Source of the DNA: Pythium myriotylum
Taxonomy: Eukaryota > Oomycota > Peronosporomycetes > Pythiales > Pythiaceae
Length of the DNA stretch: 64,000 bases
Assembly (NCBI GenBank): GCA_023091665.1
Contig: JALJCQ010000004.1
Location: 2,542,001-2,606,000, forward strand
Direction of reading: 5' to 3'
Shown here: positions 1 to 8,837 of the stretch, in pieces
Layout of the letters: every line of letters begins with the position of its first letter
How positions within the stretch are numbered: the stretch's first letter is position 1
The notes under the pieces: model-generated
The model's database searches: none
What the model saw: only the letters and a program-made list of their open reading frames with translations
Told to the model about the DNA's origin: nothing
Translations under genes and position numbers: made by a program

Positions 1-177
1 GTGGCGAGCCGAAGTGGGAGCAGTGGTGCCATGGGGTGTGGGGTGTGGAGCAGTGTGGCGTGGCGTAGCGTGTAAATGCGAAGGAGAAAAGGAGGCAGAA
101 GACAGGAGTTGTGAGTGGCAACAATGGGGGCTTGGCGACTGTGGTCAGGGTAGCGGTGCATTCGCCGGCAAAGGCAA
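1..177. repeat. Partial A unit (U0): tail only
   Basis: This is the last part of a unit whose tRNA and minisatellite lie outside the window. It contains the G-rich stretch that lies 3' of the minus-strand tRNA. The only run of four T on the minus strand (87-90) is about 88 bases beyond the tRNA 3' end. No gene is visible in it. Confidence 0.9.
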
Positions 178-248
178 TGCCTCCGCCCAGGATTGAACTG
201 GGACCTTCTGTTTACAAGACAGATGCTCTACCACTGAGCCACAGAGGC
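178..248 (-). tRNA. tRNA-Thr(UGU), short allele (no C48), copy 1
   Basis: Reading the minus strand, a full cloverleaf forms: 7-bp acceptor stem (GCCTCTG with CGGAGGC, one T-G wobble), D-arm GCTC/GAGC with the G18-G19 pair in its loop, 5-bp anticodon stem TCTGT/ACAGA around loop CTTGTAA, and T-arm CCCAG/CTGGG around TTCAATC. The anticodon TGT reads ACA threonine codons. G1-C72, C2-G71, G35 and U36 agree with known threonine identity elements. Base 73 is A (position 178) and no CCA is encoded, as in eukaryotic nuclear genes. The variable region is only four bases (AGGT), so the base facing G15 is U rather than C. This is the weaker of two alleles in the array. There is no intron. Translations of the opposite strand that read PPRIELG are artefacts of this gene. 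Confidence 0.95.
189..241 (-). promoter_or_regulatory. Internal pol III promoter of tRNA copy 1 (A and B boxes)
   Basis: The A box (231-241, TGGCTCAGTGG) fits the consensus TRGYNNANNNG at every fixed position. The B box (189-199) matches GGTTCRANYCC except at its first and last bases, where an A-T pair replaces G-C in the T stem. All 38 copies share these boxes. On the minus strand the plain A flank just upstream reads AATAAAGTATAGC, a weak TATA-like stretch that is lost where a B repeat intervenes. Confidence 0.8.
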
Positions 249-408
249 GCTATACTTTATTCAAGTCAAACCAATTCTCACCGCCCCTTGCACGCACACC
301 AACACAACACCCCCCAAACACTCCCCGCCCTACACCCTAGCACTCCCCACCATTATACCACGATCTCACGGCAGATGCGGCCATCCAACAGTGCCAGCGT
401 CGACTACT

Positions 409-436
409 TATGTATACATATACATATACATATATG
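409..436. repeat. TATACA microsatellite of the A unit
   Basis: An alternating purine-pyrimidine tract of about 28 bp built from ATACAT steps, ending TATATG. The copies I compared have the same length, in contrast to the variable minisatellite 540 bp away. It could act as an easily melted element or a TATA-like promoter for something to its right; nothing in the sequence decides this. Confidence 0.85.
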
Positions 437-470
437 GGAAACCGCATGATACAACATAGCACAGCATGCC

Positions 471-906
471 ATGCCAAGCCACAACGTAACTAACCACCAC
501 ACGAAGCGCCAAGCGACTGGAGAGGTGAGTCATTCACTGGGGTGTCGATGAAGCTCTCTCTCACTCCCACTTCTAGTTGTTCATCTGGGATACCCGAGCG
601 ACGTGAGCACTTTATCCCAACGTGGCGCAGAACGTGGCTCTGGTTGTTGCTAAGTGAATTTTGTGATTGGGTCATATCACAAACTGACGCACAAAGACAG
701 TGAGTAGGTCGGACGAATGCCAACGTCAACCAGGAGGCGGTTTCCCAAGTCGACCTCAATATCGTGGTGAATGTAGAGCTCAAGTTGGGCCACGGAGCAC
801 GTTTATCGCGCGCAAGCTTCGGCAAACGGGAACCCGCACAGGTCCCGCACGCACGCATCAAGCCATTACTCCCCTTCTTTCCCACTACACCCTCTTCGTG
901 TTATAG
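471..906 (+). other. Possible three-exon reading frame (unproven)
   Basis: A spliced frame can be drawn: ATG at 471, exon 471-524, intron 525-576 (GTGAGT donor, CTCAC branch-like motif, pyrimidine-rich end, TAG acceptor), exon 577-602, intron 603-707 (GTGAGC donor, CTGAC at 684-688, TAG acceptor), exon 708-906 ending TAG. The exons sum to 279 bases, an exact multiple of three, giving 92 residues. The product resembles nothing I know. A nearer CAG acceptor at 698-700 would give an immediate stop. The same sequence recurs in every unit, so its conservation says nothing about selection. This may be a decayed gene piece or chance. Confidence 0.12.
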
Positions 907-909
907 GCC

Positions 910-1359
910 ATGACCCCCACCGCAACTCATCCGCTCGCCAGCGTTTCTCCATCGAAAGAGCACCCGTCACGCCCCAGGGTCCCACGGTCCCAAGCTCCCA
1001 CGGTCCCAAGCTCCCACGGTCCCAAGCTCCCACGGTCCCACGGTCCCACGGTCGGCTGGGGCGAGGGTATCTCTCCTGTGTTCACATCACATCACAGGAG
1101 AGATACCCTCGCTCCAGCCAAACACGAAACATGGACAAGCACACGACTTGACACCGCACTGCTTCGCTTGACGATCCTCGTCATCGGCTTTGTCCTATGT
1201 GGCCAAAATGACTGTAGATTCTTCGGCAACTATTCTCAGCGCACACTGATCCGAGCCAATTCACCATCGACGGCAAGACTCGAGTCGATGCAGGCTGAAG
1301 ATGAACTCGAAAGGCCTGAGTGGTCATTGAAGCCGCACCCGCACCCGCATCCATTTTGA
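910..1359 (+). CDS. Hypothetical 149-residue frame through the minisatellite (doubtful)
   Basis: The frame opens with an ATG in a fair context (GGCC before it). It reads through the 8-bp minisatellite as a Pro/Ser/His-rich segment (about residues 24-48), then a hydrophobic run LLRLTILVIGFVLCG (about residues 86-100), and ends in a His-Pro tail. Because eight is not a multiple of three, the downstream frame is kept only when n is divisible by three. That holds for 8 of 38 units: U1, U2, U10 (n = 9), U7, U31 (n = 12), U16, U35, U36 (n = 6). In the others the frame ends after about 73-97 residues. Such indifference to frame argues against a real protein. Confidence 0.1.
   Translation: MTPTATHPLASVSPSKEHPSRPRVPRSQAPTVPSSHGPKLPRSHGPTVGWGEGISPVFTSHHRRDTLAPAKHETWTSTRLDTALLRLTILVIGFVLCGQNDCRFFGNYSQRTLIRANSPSTARLESMQAEDELERPEWSLKPHPHPHPF
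980..1051. repeat. 8-bp minisatellite, (ab)3a3, reference copy
   Basis: The tract is made of two 8-mers, a = TCCCACGG and b = TCCCAAGC, strictly alternating and then ending in a run of a. On the minus strand every 8-mer supplies GGG, giving GGG tracts separated by five bases, so four or more consecutive 8-mers meet the usual G-quadruplex motif. Every unit has at least four, plus another GGG-type tract on the left (CCCAGGG in +). The number and pattern vary between units and act as a barcode for each copy. Confidence 0.95.
1054..1119. other. 27-bp inverted repeat with 12-base loop (hairpin), reference copy
   Basis: Arms at 1054-1080 and 1093-1119 are inverted copies with a single difference, separated by a 12-base loop. 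In a + strand RNA the one mismatch becomes a G-U wobble (1060 with 1113), so all 27 positions can pair; in a minus-strand RNA it would be C-A. The hairpin starts two bases after the minisatellite in every unit. There is no T run after it and no target-site duplication around it, so neither a terminator nor a simple MITE is indicated. Confidence 0.9.
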
Positions 1360-1599
1360 GCGCGCAGATGACCCATTCGTCCATGGTAGTCGACGGCTGC
1401 AATGTCCAAGGCGCGCGTCTATGTGGCGAGCCGAAGTGGGAGCAGTGGTGCCATGGGGTGTGGGGTGTGGAGCAGTGTGGCGTGGCGTAGCGTGTAAATG
1501 CGAAGGAGAAAAGGAGGCAGAAGACAGGAGTTGTGAGTGGCAACAATGGGGGCTTGGCGACTGTGGTCAGGGTAGCGGTGCATTCGCCGGCAAAGGCAA

Positions 1600-1670
1600 T
1601 GCCTCCGCCCAGGATTGAACTGGGACCTTCTGTTTACAAGACAGATGCTCTACCACTGAGCCACAGAGGC
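1600..1670 (-). tRNA. tRNA-Thr(UGU), short allele, copy 2
   Basis: Identical in sequence to copy 1, with the plain A-type upstream flank. Confidence 0.95.
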
Positions 1671-3021
1671 GCTATACTTTATTCAAGTCAAACCAATTCT
1701 CACCGCCCCTTGCACGCACACCAACACAACACCCCCCAAACACTCCCCGCCCTACACCCTAGCACTCCCCACCATTATACCACGATCTCACGGCAGATGC
1801 GGCCATCCAACAGTGCCAGCGTCGACTACTTATGTATACATATACATATACATATATGGGAAACCGCATGATACAACATAGCACAGCATGCCATGCCAAG
1901 CCACAACGTAACTAACCACCACACGAAGCGCCAAGCGACTGGAGAGGTGAGTCATTCACTGGGGTGTCGATGAAGCTCTCTCTCACTCCCACTTCTAGTT
2001 GTTCATCTGGGATACCCGAGCGACGTGAGCACTTTATCCCAACGTGGCGCAGAACGTGGCTCTGGTTGTTGCTAAGTGAATTTTGTGATTGGGTCATATC
2101 ACAAACTGACGCACAAAGACAGTGAGTAGGTCGGACGAATGCCAACGTCAACCAGGAGGCGGTTTCCCAAGTCGACCTCAATATCGTGGTGAATGTAGAG
2201 CTCAAGTTGGGCCACGGAGCACGTTTATCGCGCGCAAGCTTCGGCAAACGGGAACCCGCACAGGTCCCGCACGCACGCATCAAGCCATTACTCCCCTTCT
2301 TTCCCACTACACCCTCTTCGTGTTATAGGCCATGACCCCCACCGCAACTCATCCGCTCGCCAGCGTTTCTCCATCGAAAGAGCACCCGTCACGCCCCAGG
2401 GTCCCACGGTCCCAAGCTCCCACGGTCCCAAGCTCCCACGGTCCCAAGCTCCCACGGTCCCACGGTCCCACGGTCGGCTGGGGCGAGGGTATCTCTCCTG
2501 TGTTCACATCACATCACAGGAGAGATACCCTCGCTCCAGCCAAACACGAAACATGGACAAGCACACGACTTGACACCGCACTGCTTCGCTTGACGATCCT
2601 CGTCATCGGCTTTGTCCTATGTGGCCAAAATGACTGTAGATTCTTCGGCAACTATTCTCAGCGCACACTGATCCGAGCCAATTCACCATCGACGGCAAGA
2701 CTCGAGTCGATGCAGGCTGAAGATGAACTCGAAAGGCCTGAGTGGTCATTGAAGCCGCACCCGCACCCGCATCCATTTTGAGCGCGCAGATGACCCATTC
2801 GTCCATGGTAGTCGACGGCTGCAATGTCCAAGGCGCGCGTCTATGTGGCGAGCCGAAGTGGGAGCAGTGGTGCCATGGGGTGTGGGGTGTGGAGCAGTGT
2901 GGCGTGGCGTAGCGTGTAAATGCGAAGGAGAAAAGGAGGCAGAAGACAGGAGTTGTGAGTGGCAACAATGGGGGCTTGGCGACTGTGGTCAGGGTAGCGG
3001 TGCATTCGCCGGCAAAGGCAA
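1600..3021. repeat. A unit U2 (n = 9)
   Basis: 1,422 bp. Minisatellite (ab)3a3 at 2402-2473; hairpin 2476-2541. Same layout as U1. Confidence 0.93.
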
Positions 3022-3093
3022 TGCCTCCGCCCAGGATTGAACTGGGGACCTTCTGTTTACAAGACAGATGCTCTACCACTGAGCCACAGAGGC
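3022..3093 (-). tRNA. tRNA-Thr(UGU), long allele (C48 present), copy 3
   Basis: One base longer than copy 1: four G instead of three in the + strand at the variable/T-stem junction. The variable region is then AGGTC, five bases, and C48 can form the standard Levitt pair with G15. This is the structurally normal form. The upstream flank is the plain A type. Confidence 0.96.
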
Positions 3094-4476
3094 GCTATAC
3101 TTTATTCAAGTCAAACCAATTCTCACCGCCCCTTGCACGCACACCAACACAACACCCCCCAAACACTCCCCGCCCTACACCCTAGCACTCCCCACCATTA
3201 TACCACGATCTCACGGCAGATGCGGCCATCCAACAGTGCCAGCGTCGACTACTTATGTATACATATACATATACATATATGGGAAACCGCATGATACAAC
3301 ATAGCACAGCATGCCATGCCAAGCCACAACGTAACTAACCACCACACGAAGCGCCAAGCGACTGGAGAGGTGAGTCATTCACTGGGGTGTCGATGAAGCT
3401 CTCTCTCACTCCCACTTCTAGTTGTTCATCTGGGATACCCGAGCGACGTGAGCACTTTATCCCAACGTGGCGCAGAACGTGGCTCTGGTTGTTGCTAAGT
3501 GAATTTTGTGATTGGGTCATATCACAAACTGACGCACAAAGACAGTGAGTAGGTCGGACGAATGCCAACGTCAACCAGGAGGCGGTTTCCCAAGTCGACC
3601 TCAATATCGTGGTGAATGTAGAGCTCAAGTTGGGCCACGGAGCACGTTTATCGCGCGCAAGCTTCGGCAAACGGGAACCCGCACAGGTCCCGCACGCACG
3701 CATCAAGCCATTACTCCCCTTCTTTCCCACTACACCCTCTTCGTGTTATAGGCCATGACCCCCACCGCAACTCATCCGCTCGCCAGCGTTTCTCCATCGA
3801 AAGAGCACCCGTCACGCCCCAGGGTCCCACGGTCCCAAGCTCCCACGGTCCCAAGCTCCCACGGTCCCAAGCTCCCACGGTCCCAAGCTCCCACGGTCCC
3901 AAGCTCCCACGGTCCCACGGTCCCACGGTCGGCTGGGGCGAGGGTATCTCTCCTGTGTTCACATCACATCACAGGAGAGATACCCTCGCTCCAGCCAAAC
4001 ACGAAACATGGACAAGCACACGACTTGACACCGCACTGCTTCGCTTGACGATCCTCGTCATCGGCTTTGTCCTATGTGGCCAAAATGACTGTAGATTCTT
4101 CGGCAACTATTCTCAGCGCACACTGATCCGAGCCAATTCACCATCGACGGCAAGACTCGAGTCGATGCAGGCTGAAGATGAACTCGAAAGGCCTGAGTGG
4201 TCATTGAAGCCGCACCCGCACCCGCATCCATTTTGAGCGCGCAGATGACCCATTCGTCCATGGTAGTCGACGGCTGCAATGTCCAAGGCGCGCGTCTATG
4301 TGGCGAGCCGAAGTGGGAGCAGTGGTGCCATGGGGTGTGGGGTGTGGAGCAGTGTGGCGTGGCGTAGCGTGTAAATGCGAAGGAGAAAAGGAGGCAGAAG
4401 ACAGGAGTTGTGAGTGGCAACAATGGGGGCTTGGCGACTGTGGTCAGGGTAGCGGTGCATTCGCCGGCAAAGGCAA
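3022..4476. repeat. A unit U3 (n = 13, longest minisatellite)
   Basis: 1,455 bp. Minisatellite (ab)5a3 at 3825-3928, the longest in the window; hairpin 3931-3996. Confidence 0.93.
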
Positions 4477-4547
4477 TGCCTCCGCCCAGGATTGAACTGG
4501 GACCTTCTGTTTACAAGACAGATGCTCTACCACTGAGCCACAGAGGC
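4477..4547 (-). tRNA. tRNA-Thr(UGU), short allele, copy 4
   Basis: Short allele, plain A upstream flank. Confidence 0.95.
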
Positions 4548-5890
4548 GCTATACTTTATTCAAGTCAAACCAATTCTCACCGCCCCTTGCACGCACACCA
4601 ACACAACACCCCCCAAACACTCCCCGCCCTACACCCTAGCACTCCCCACCATTATACCACGATCTCACGGCAGATGCGGCCATCCAACAGTGCCAGCGTC
4701 GACTACTTATGTATACATATACATATACATATATGGGAAACCGCATGATACAACATAGCACAGCATGCCATGCCAAGCCACAACGTAACTAACCACCACA
4801 CGAAGCGCCAAGCGACTGGAGAGGTGAGTCATTCACTGGGGTGTCGATGAAGCTCTCTCTCACTCCCACTTCTAGTTGTTCATCTGGGATACCCGAGCGA
4901 CGTGAGCACTTTATCCCAACGTGGCGCAGAACGTGGCTCTGGTTGTTGCTAAGTGAATTTTGTGATTGGGTCATATCACAAACTGACGCACAAAGACAGT
5001 GAGTAGGTCGGACGAATGCCAACGTCAACCAGGAGGCGGTTTCCCAAGTCGACCTCAATATCGTGGTGAATGTAGAGCTCAAGTTGGGCCACGGAGCACG
5101 TTTATCGCGCGCAAGCTTCGGCAAACGGGAACCCGCACAGGTCCCGCACGCACGCATCAAGCCATTACTCCCCTTCTTTCCCACTACACCCTCTTCGTGT
5201 TATAGGCCATGACCCCCACCGCAACTCATCCGCTCGCCAGCGTTTCTCCATCGAAAGAGCACCCGTCACGCCCCAGGGTCCCACGGTCCCAAGCTCCCAC
5301 GGTCCCAAGCTCCCACGGTCCCAAGCTCCCACGGTCCCACGGTCGGCTGGGGCGAGGGTATCTCTCCTGTGTTCACATCACATCACAGGAGAGATACCCT
5401 CGCTCCAGCCAAACACGAAACATGGACAAGCACACGACTTGACACCGCACTGCTTCGCTTGACGATCCTCGTCATCGGCTTTGTCCTATGTGGCCAAAAT
5501 GACTGTAGATTCTTCGGCAACTATTCTCAGCGCACACTGATCCGAGCCAATTCACCATCGACGGCAAGACTCGAGTCGATGCAGGCTGAAGATGAACTCG
5601 AAAGGCCTGAGTGGTCATTGAAGCCGCACCCGCACCCGCATCCATTTTGAGCGCGCAGATGACCCATTCGTCCATGGTAGTCGACGGCTGCAATGTCCAA
5701 GGCGCGCGTCTATGTGGCGAGCCGAAGTGGGAGCAGTGGTGCCATGGGGTGTGGGGTGTGGAGCAGTGTGGCGTGGCGTAGCGTGTAAATGCGAAGGAGA
5801 AAAGGAGGCAGAAGACAGGAGTTGTGAGTGGCAACAATGGGGGCTTGGCGACTGTGGTCAGGGTAGCGGTGCATTCGCCGGCAAAGGCAA
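4477..5890. repeat. A unit U4 (n = 8)
   Basis: 1,414 bp. Minisatellite (ab)3a2 at 5279-5342; hairpin 5345-5410. Confidence 0.93.
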
Positions 5891-5961
5891 TGCCTCCGCC
5901 CAGGATTGAACTGGGACCTTCTGTTTACAAGACAGATGCTCTACCACTGAGCCACAGAGGC
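5891..5961 (-). tRNA. tRNA-Thr(UGU), short allele, copy 5
   Basis: Short allele, plain A upstream flank. Confidence 0.95.
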
Positions 5962-7328
5962 GCTATACTTTATTCAAGTCAAACCAATTCTCACCGCCCC
6001 TTGCACGCACACCAACACAACACCCCCCAAACACTCCCCGCCCTACACCCTAGCACTCCCCACCATTATACCACGATCTCACGGCAGATGCGGCCATCCA
6101 ACAGTGCCAGCGTCGACTACTTATGTATACATATACATATACATATATGGGAAACCGCATGATACAACATAGCACAGCATGCCATGCCAAGCCACAACGT
6201 AACTAACCACCACACGAAGCGCCAAGCGACTGGAGAGGTGAGTCATTCACTGGGGTGTCGATGAAGCTCTCTCTCACTCCCACTTCTAGTTGTTCATCTG
6301 GGATACCCGAGCGACGTGAGCACTTTATCCCAACGTGGCGCAGAACGTGGCTCTGGTTGTTGCTAAGTGAATTTTGTGATTGGGTCATATCACAAACTGA
6401 CGCACAAAGACAGTGAGTAGGTCGGACGAATGCCAACGTCAACCAGGAGGCGGTTTCCCAAGTCGACCTCAATATCGTGGTGAATGTAGAGCTCAAGTTG
6501 GGCCACGGAGCACGTTTATCGCGCGCAAGCTTCGGCAAACGGGAACCCGCACAGGTCCCGCACGCACGCATCAAGCCATTACTCCCCTTCTTTCCCACTA
6601 CACCCTCTTCGTGTTATAGGCCATGACCCCCACCGCAACTCATCCGCTCGCCAGCGTTTCTCCATCGAAAGAGCACCCGTCACGCCCCAGGGTCCCACGG
6701 TCCCAAGCTCCCACGGTCCCAAGCTCCCACGGTCCCAAGCTCCCACGGTCCCAAGCTCCCACGGTCCCACGGTCCCACGGTCGGCTGGGGCGAGGGTATC
6801 TCTCCTGTGTTCACATCACATCACAGGAGAGATACCCTCGCTCCAGCCAAACACGAAACATGGACAAGCACACGACTTGACACCGCACTGCTTCGCTTGA
6901 CGATCCTCGTCATCGGCTTTGTCCTATGTGGCCAAAATGACTGTAGATTCTTCGGCAACTATTCTCAGCGCACACTGATCCGAGCCAATTCACCATCGAC
7001 GGCAAGACTCGAGTCGATGCAGGCTGAAGATGAACTCGAAAGGCCTGAGTGGTCATTGAAGCCGCACCCGCACCCGCATCCATTTTGAGCGCGCAGATGA
7101 CCCATTCGTCCATGGTAGTCGACGGCTGCAATGTCCAAGGCGCGCGTCTATGTGGCGAGCCGAAGTGGGAGCAGTGGTGCCATGGGGTGTGGGGTGTGGA
7201 GCAGTGTGGCGTGGCGTAGCGTGTAAATGCGAAGGAGAAAAGGAGGCAGAAGACAGGAGTTGTGAGTGGCAACAATGGGGGCTTGGCGACTGTGGTCAGG
7301 GTAGCGGTGCATTCGCCGGCAAAGGCAA
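5891..7328. repeat. A unit U5 (n = 11)
   Basis: 1,438 bp. Minisatellite (ab)4a3 at 6693-6780; hairpin 6783-6848. Same barcode as its neighbour U6, so the pair is probably a recent duplication. Confidence 0.93.
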
Positions 7329-7399
7329 TGCCTCCGCCCAGGATTGAACTGGGACCTTCTGTTTACAAGACAGATGCTCTACCACTGAGCCACAGAGGC
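7329..7399 (-). tRNA. tRNA-Thr(UGU), short allele, copy 6
   Basis: Short allele, plain A upstream flank. Confidence 0.95.
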
Positions 7400-8766
7400 G
7401 CTATACTTTATTCAAGTCAAACCAATTCTCACCGCCCCTTGCACGCACACCAACACAACACCCCCCAAACACTCCCCGCCCTACACCCTAGCACTCCCCA
7501 CCATTATACCACGATCTCACGGCAGATGCGGCCATCCAACAGTGCCAGCGTCGACTACTTATGTATACATATACATATACATATATGGGAAACCGCATGA
7601 TACAACATAGCACAGCATGCCATGCCAAGCCACAACGTAACTAACCACCACACGAAGCGCCAAGCGACTGGAGAGGTGAGTCATTCACTGGGGTGTCGAT
7701 GAAGCTCTCTCTCACTCCCACTTCTAGTTGTTCATCTGGGATACCCGAGCGACGTGAGCACTTTATCCCAACGTGGCGCAGAACGTGGCTCTGGTTGTTG
7801 CTAAGTGAATTTTGTGATTGGGTCATATCACAAACTGACGCACAAAGACAGTGAGTAGGTCGGACGAATGCCAACGTCAACCAGGAGGCGGTTTCCCAAG
7901 TCGACCTCAATATCGTGGTGAATGTAGAGCTCAAGTTGGGCCACGGAGCACGTTTATCGCGCGCAAGCTTCGGCAAACGGGAACCCGCACAGGTCCCGCA
8001 CGCACGCATCAAGCCATTACTCCCCTTCTTTCCCACTACACCCTCTTCGTGTTATAGGCCATGACCCCCACCGCAACTCATCCGCTCGCCAGCGTTTCTC
8101 CATCGAAAGAGCACCCGTCACGCCCCAGGGTCCCACGGTCCCAAGCTCCCACGGTCCCAAGCTCCCACGGTCCCAAGCTCCCACGGTCCCAAGCTCCCAC
8201 GGTCCCACGGTCCCACGGTCGGCTGGGGCGAGGGTATCTCTCCTGTGTTCACATCACATCACAGGAGAGATACCCTCGCTCCAGCCAAACACGAAACATG
8301 GACAAGCACACGACTTGACACCGCACTGCTTCGCTTGACGATCCTCGTCATCGGCTTTGTCCTATGTGGCCAAAATGACTGTAGATTCTTCGGCAACTAT
8401 TCTCAGCGCACACTGATCCGAGCCAATTCACCATCGACGGCAAGACTCGAGTCGATGCAGGCTGAAGATGAACTCGAAAGGCCTGAGTGGTCATTGAAGC
8501 CGCACCCGCACCCGCATCCATTTTGAGCGCGCAGATGACCCATTCGTCCATGGTAGTCGACGGCTGCAATGTCCAAGGCGCGCGTCTATGTGGCGAGCCG
8601 AAGTGGGAGCAGTGGTGCCATGGGGTGTGGGGTGTGGAGCAGTGTGGCGTGGCGTAGCGTGTAAATGCGAAGGAGAAAAGGAGGCAGAAGACAGGAGTTG
8701 TGAGTGGCAACAATGGGGGCTTGGCGACTGTGGTCAGGGTAGCGGTGCATTCGCCGGCAAAGGCAA
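7329..8766. repeat. A unit U6 (n = 11)
   Basis: 1,438 bp. Minisatellite (ab)4a3 at 8131-8218; hairpin 8221-8286. Confidence 0.93.
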
Positions 8767-8837
8767 TGCCTCCGCCCAGGATTGAACTGGGACCTTCTGT
8801 TTACAAGACAGATGCTCTACCACTGAGCCACAGAGGC
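8767..8837 (-). tRNA. tRNA-Thr(UGU), short allele, copy 7
   Basis: Short allele, plain A upstream flank. Confidence 0.95.

Larger units (their letters stand above)
178..1599. repeat. A unit U1 (reference unit, n = 9)
   Basis: 1,422 bp. Contents in + order: tRNA (178-248); upstream flank of the tRNA, C-rich and nearly G-free from about 290 to 350; TATACA microsatellite (409-436); unassigned sequence with two intron-like segments (525-576 and 603-707); ATG at 910 opening a frame into the minisatellite (980-1051, (ab)3a3); hairpin (1054-1119); unassigned 1120-1360 ending in short CCGCAC repeats; then a G-rich stretch to the next tRNA. No recognised protein domain is present on either strand. 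U2 has the same structure. Confidence 0.93.

Noticed and set aside
111..449. 112-residue + strand frame containing PPRIELG
   Set aside because: It is the antisense translation of the tRNA-Thr gene plus its flanks, a well-known false protein. It starts at GTG, and its repeats are just the DNA repeat.
526..532. TGAGTCA, a perfect AP-1/Gcn4-type site
   Set aside because: A 7-mer occurs easily by chance, and here it overlaps a splice-donor-like GTGAGT. Repetition in every unit is not independent evidence.
490..885. 131-residue minus-strand frame repeated in every A unit
   Set aside because: It starts at GTG (first ATG ten codons in), has no recognisable domain, and recurs only because the DNA is duplicated. 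It also overlaps the intron-like segments.
1054..1119. Hairpin as a transcription terminator or a MITE
   Set aside because: No T run follows on either strand, there is no target-site duplication, and the element occurs only at one fixed place in each unit.
1181..1546. 121- to 164-residue minus-strand frames
   Set aside because: The 121-residue version starts at TTG; the 158- and 164-residue versions simply read through the long-allele tRNA in its sense direction. No family resemblance.
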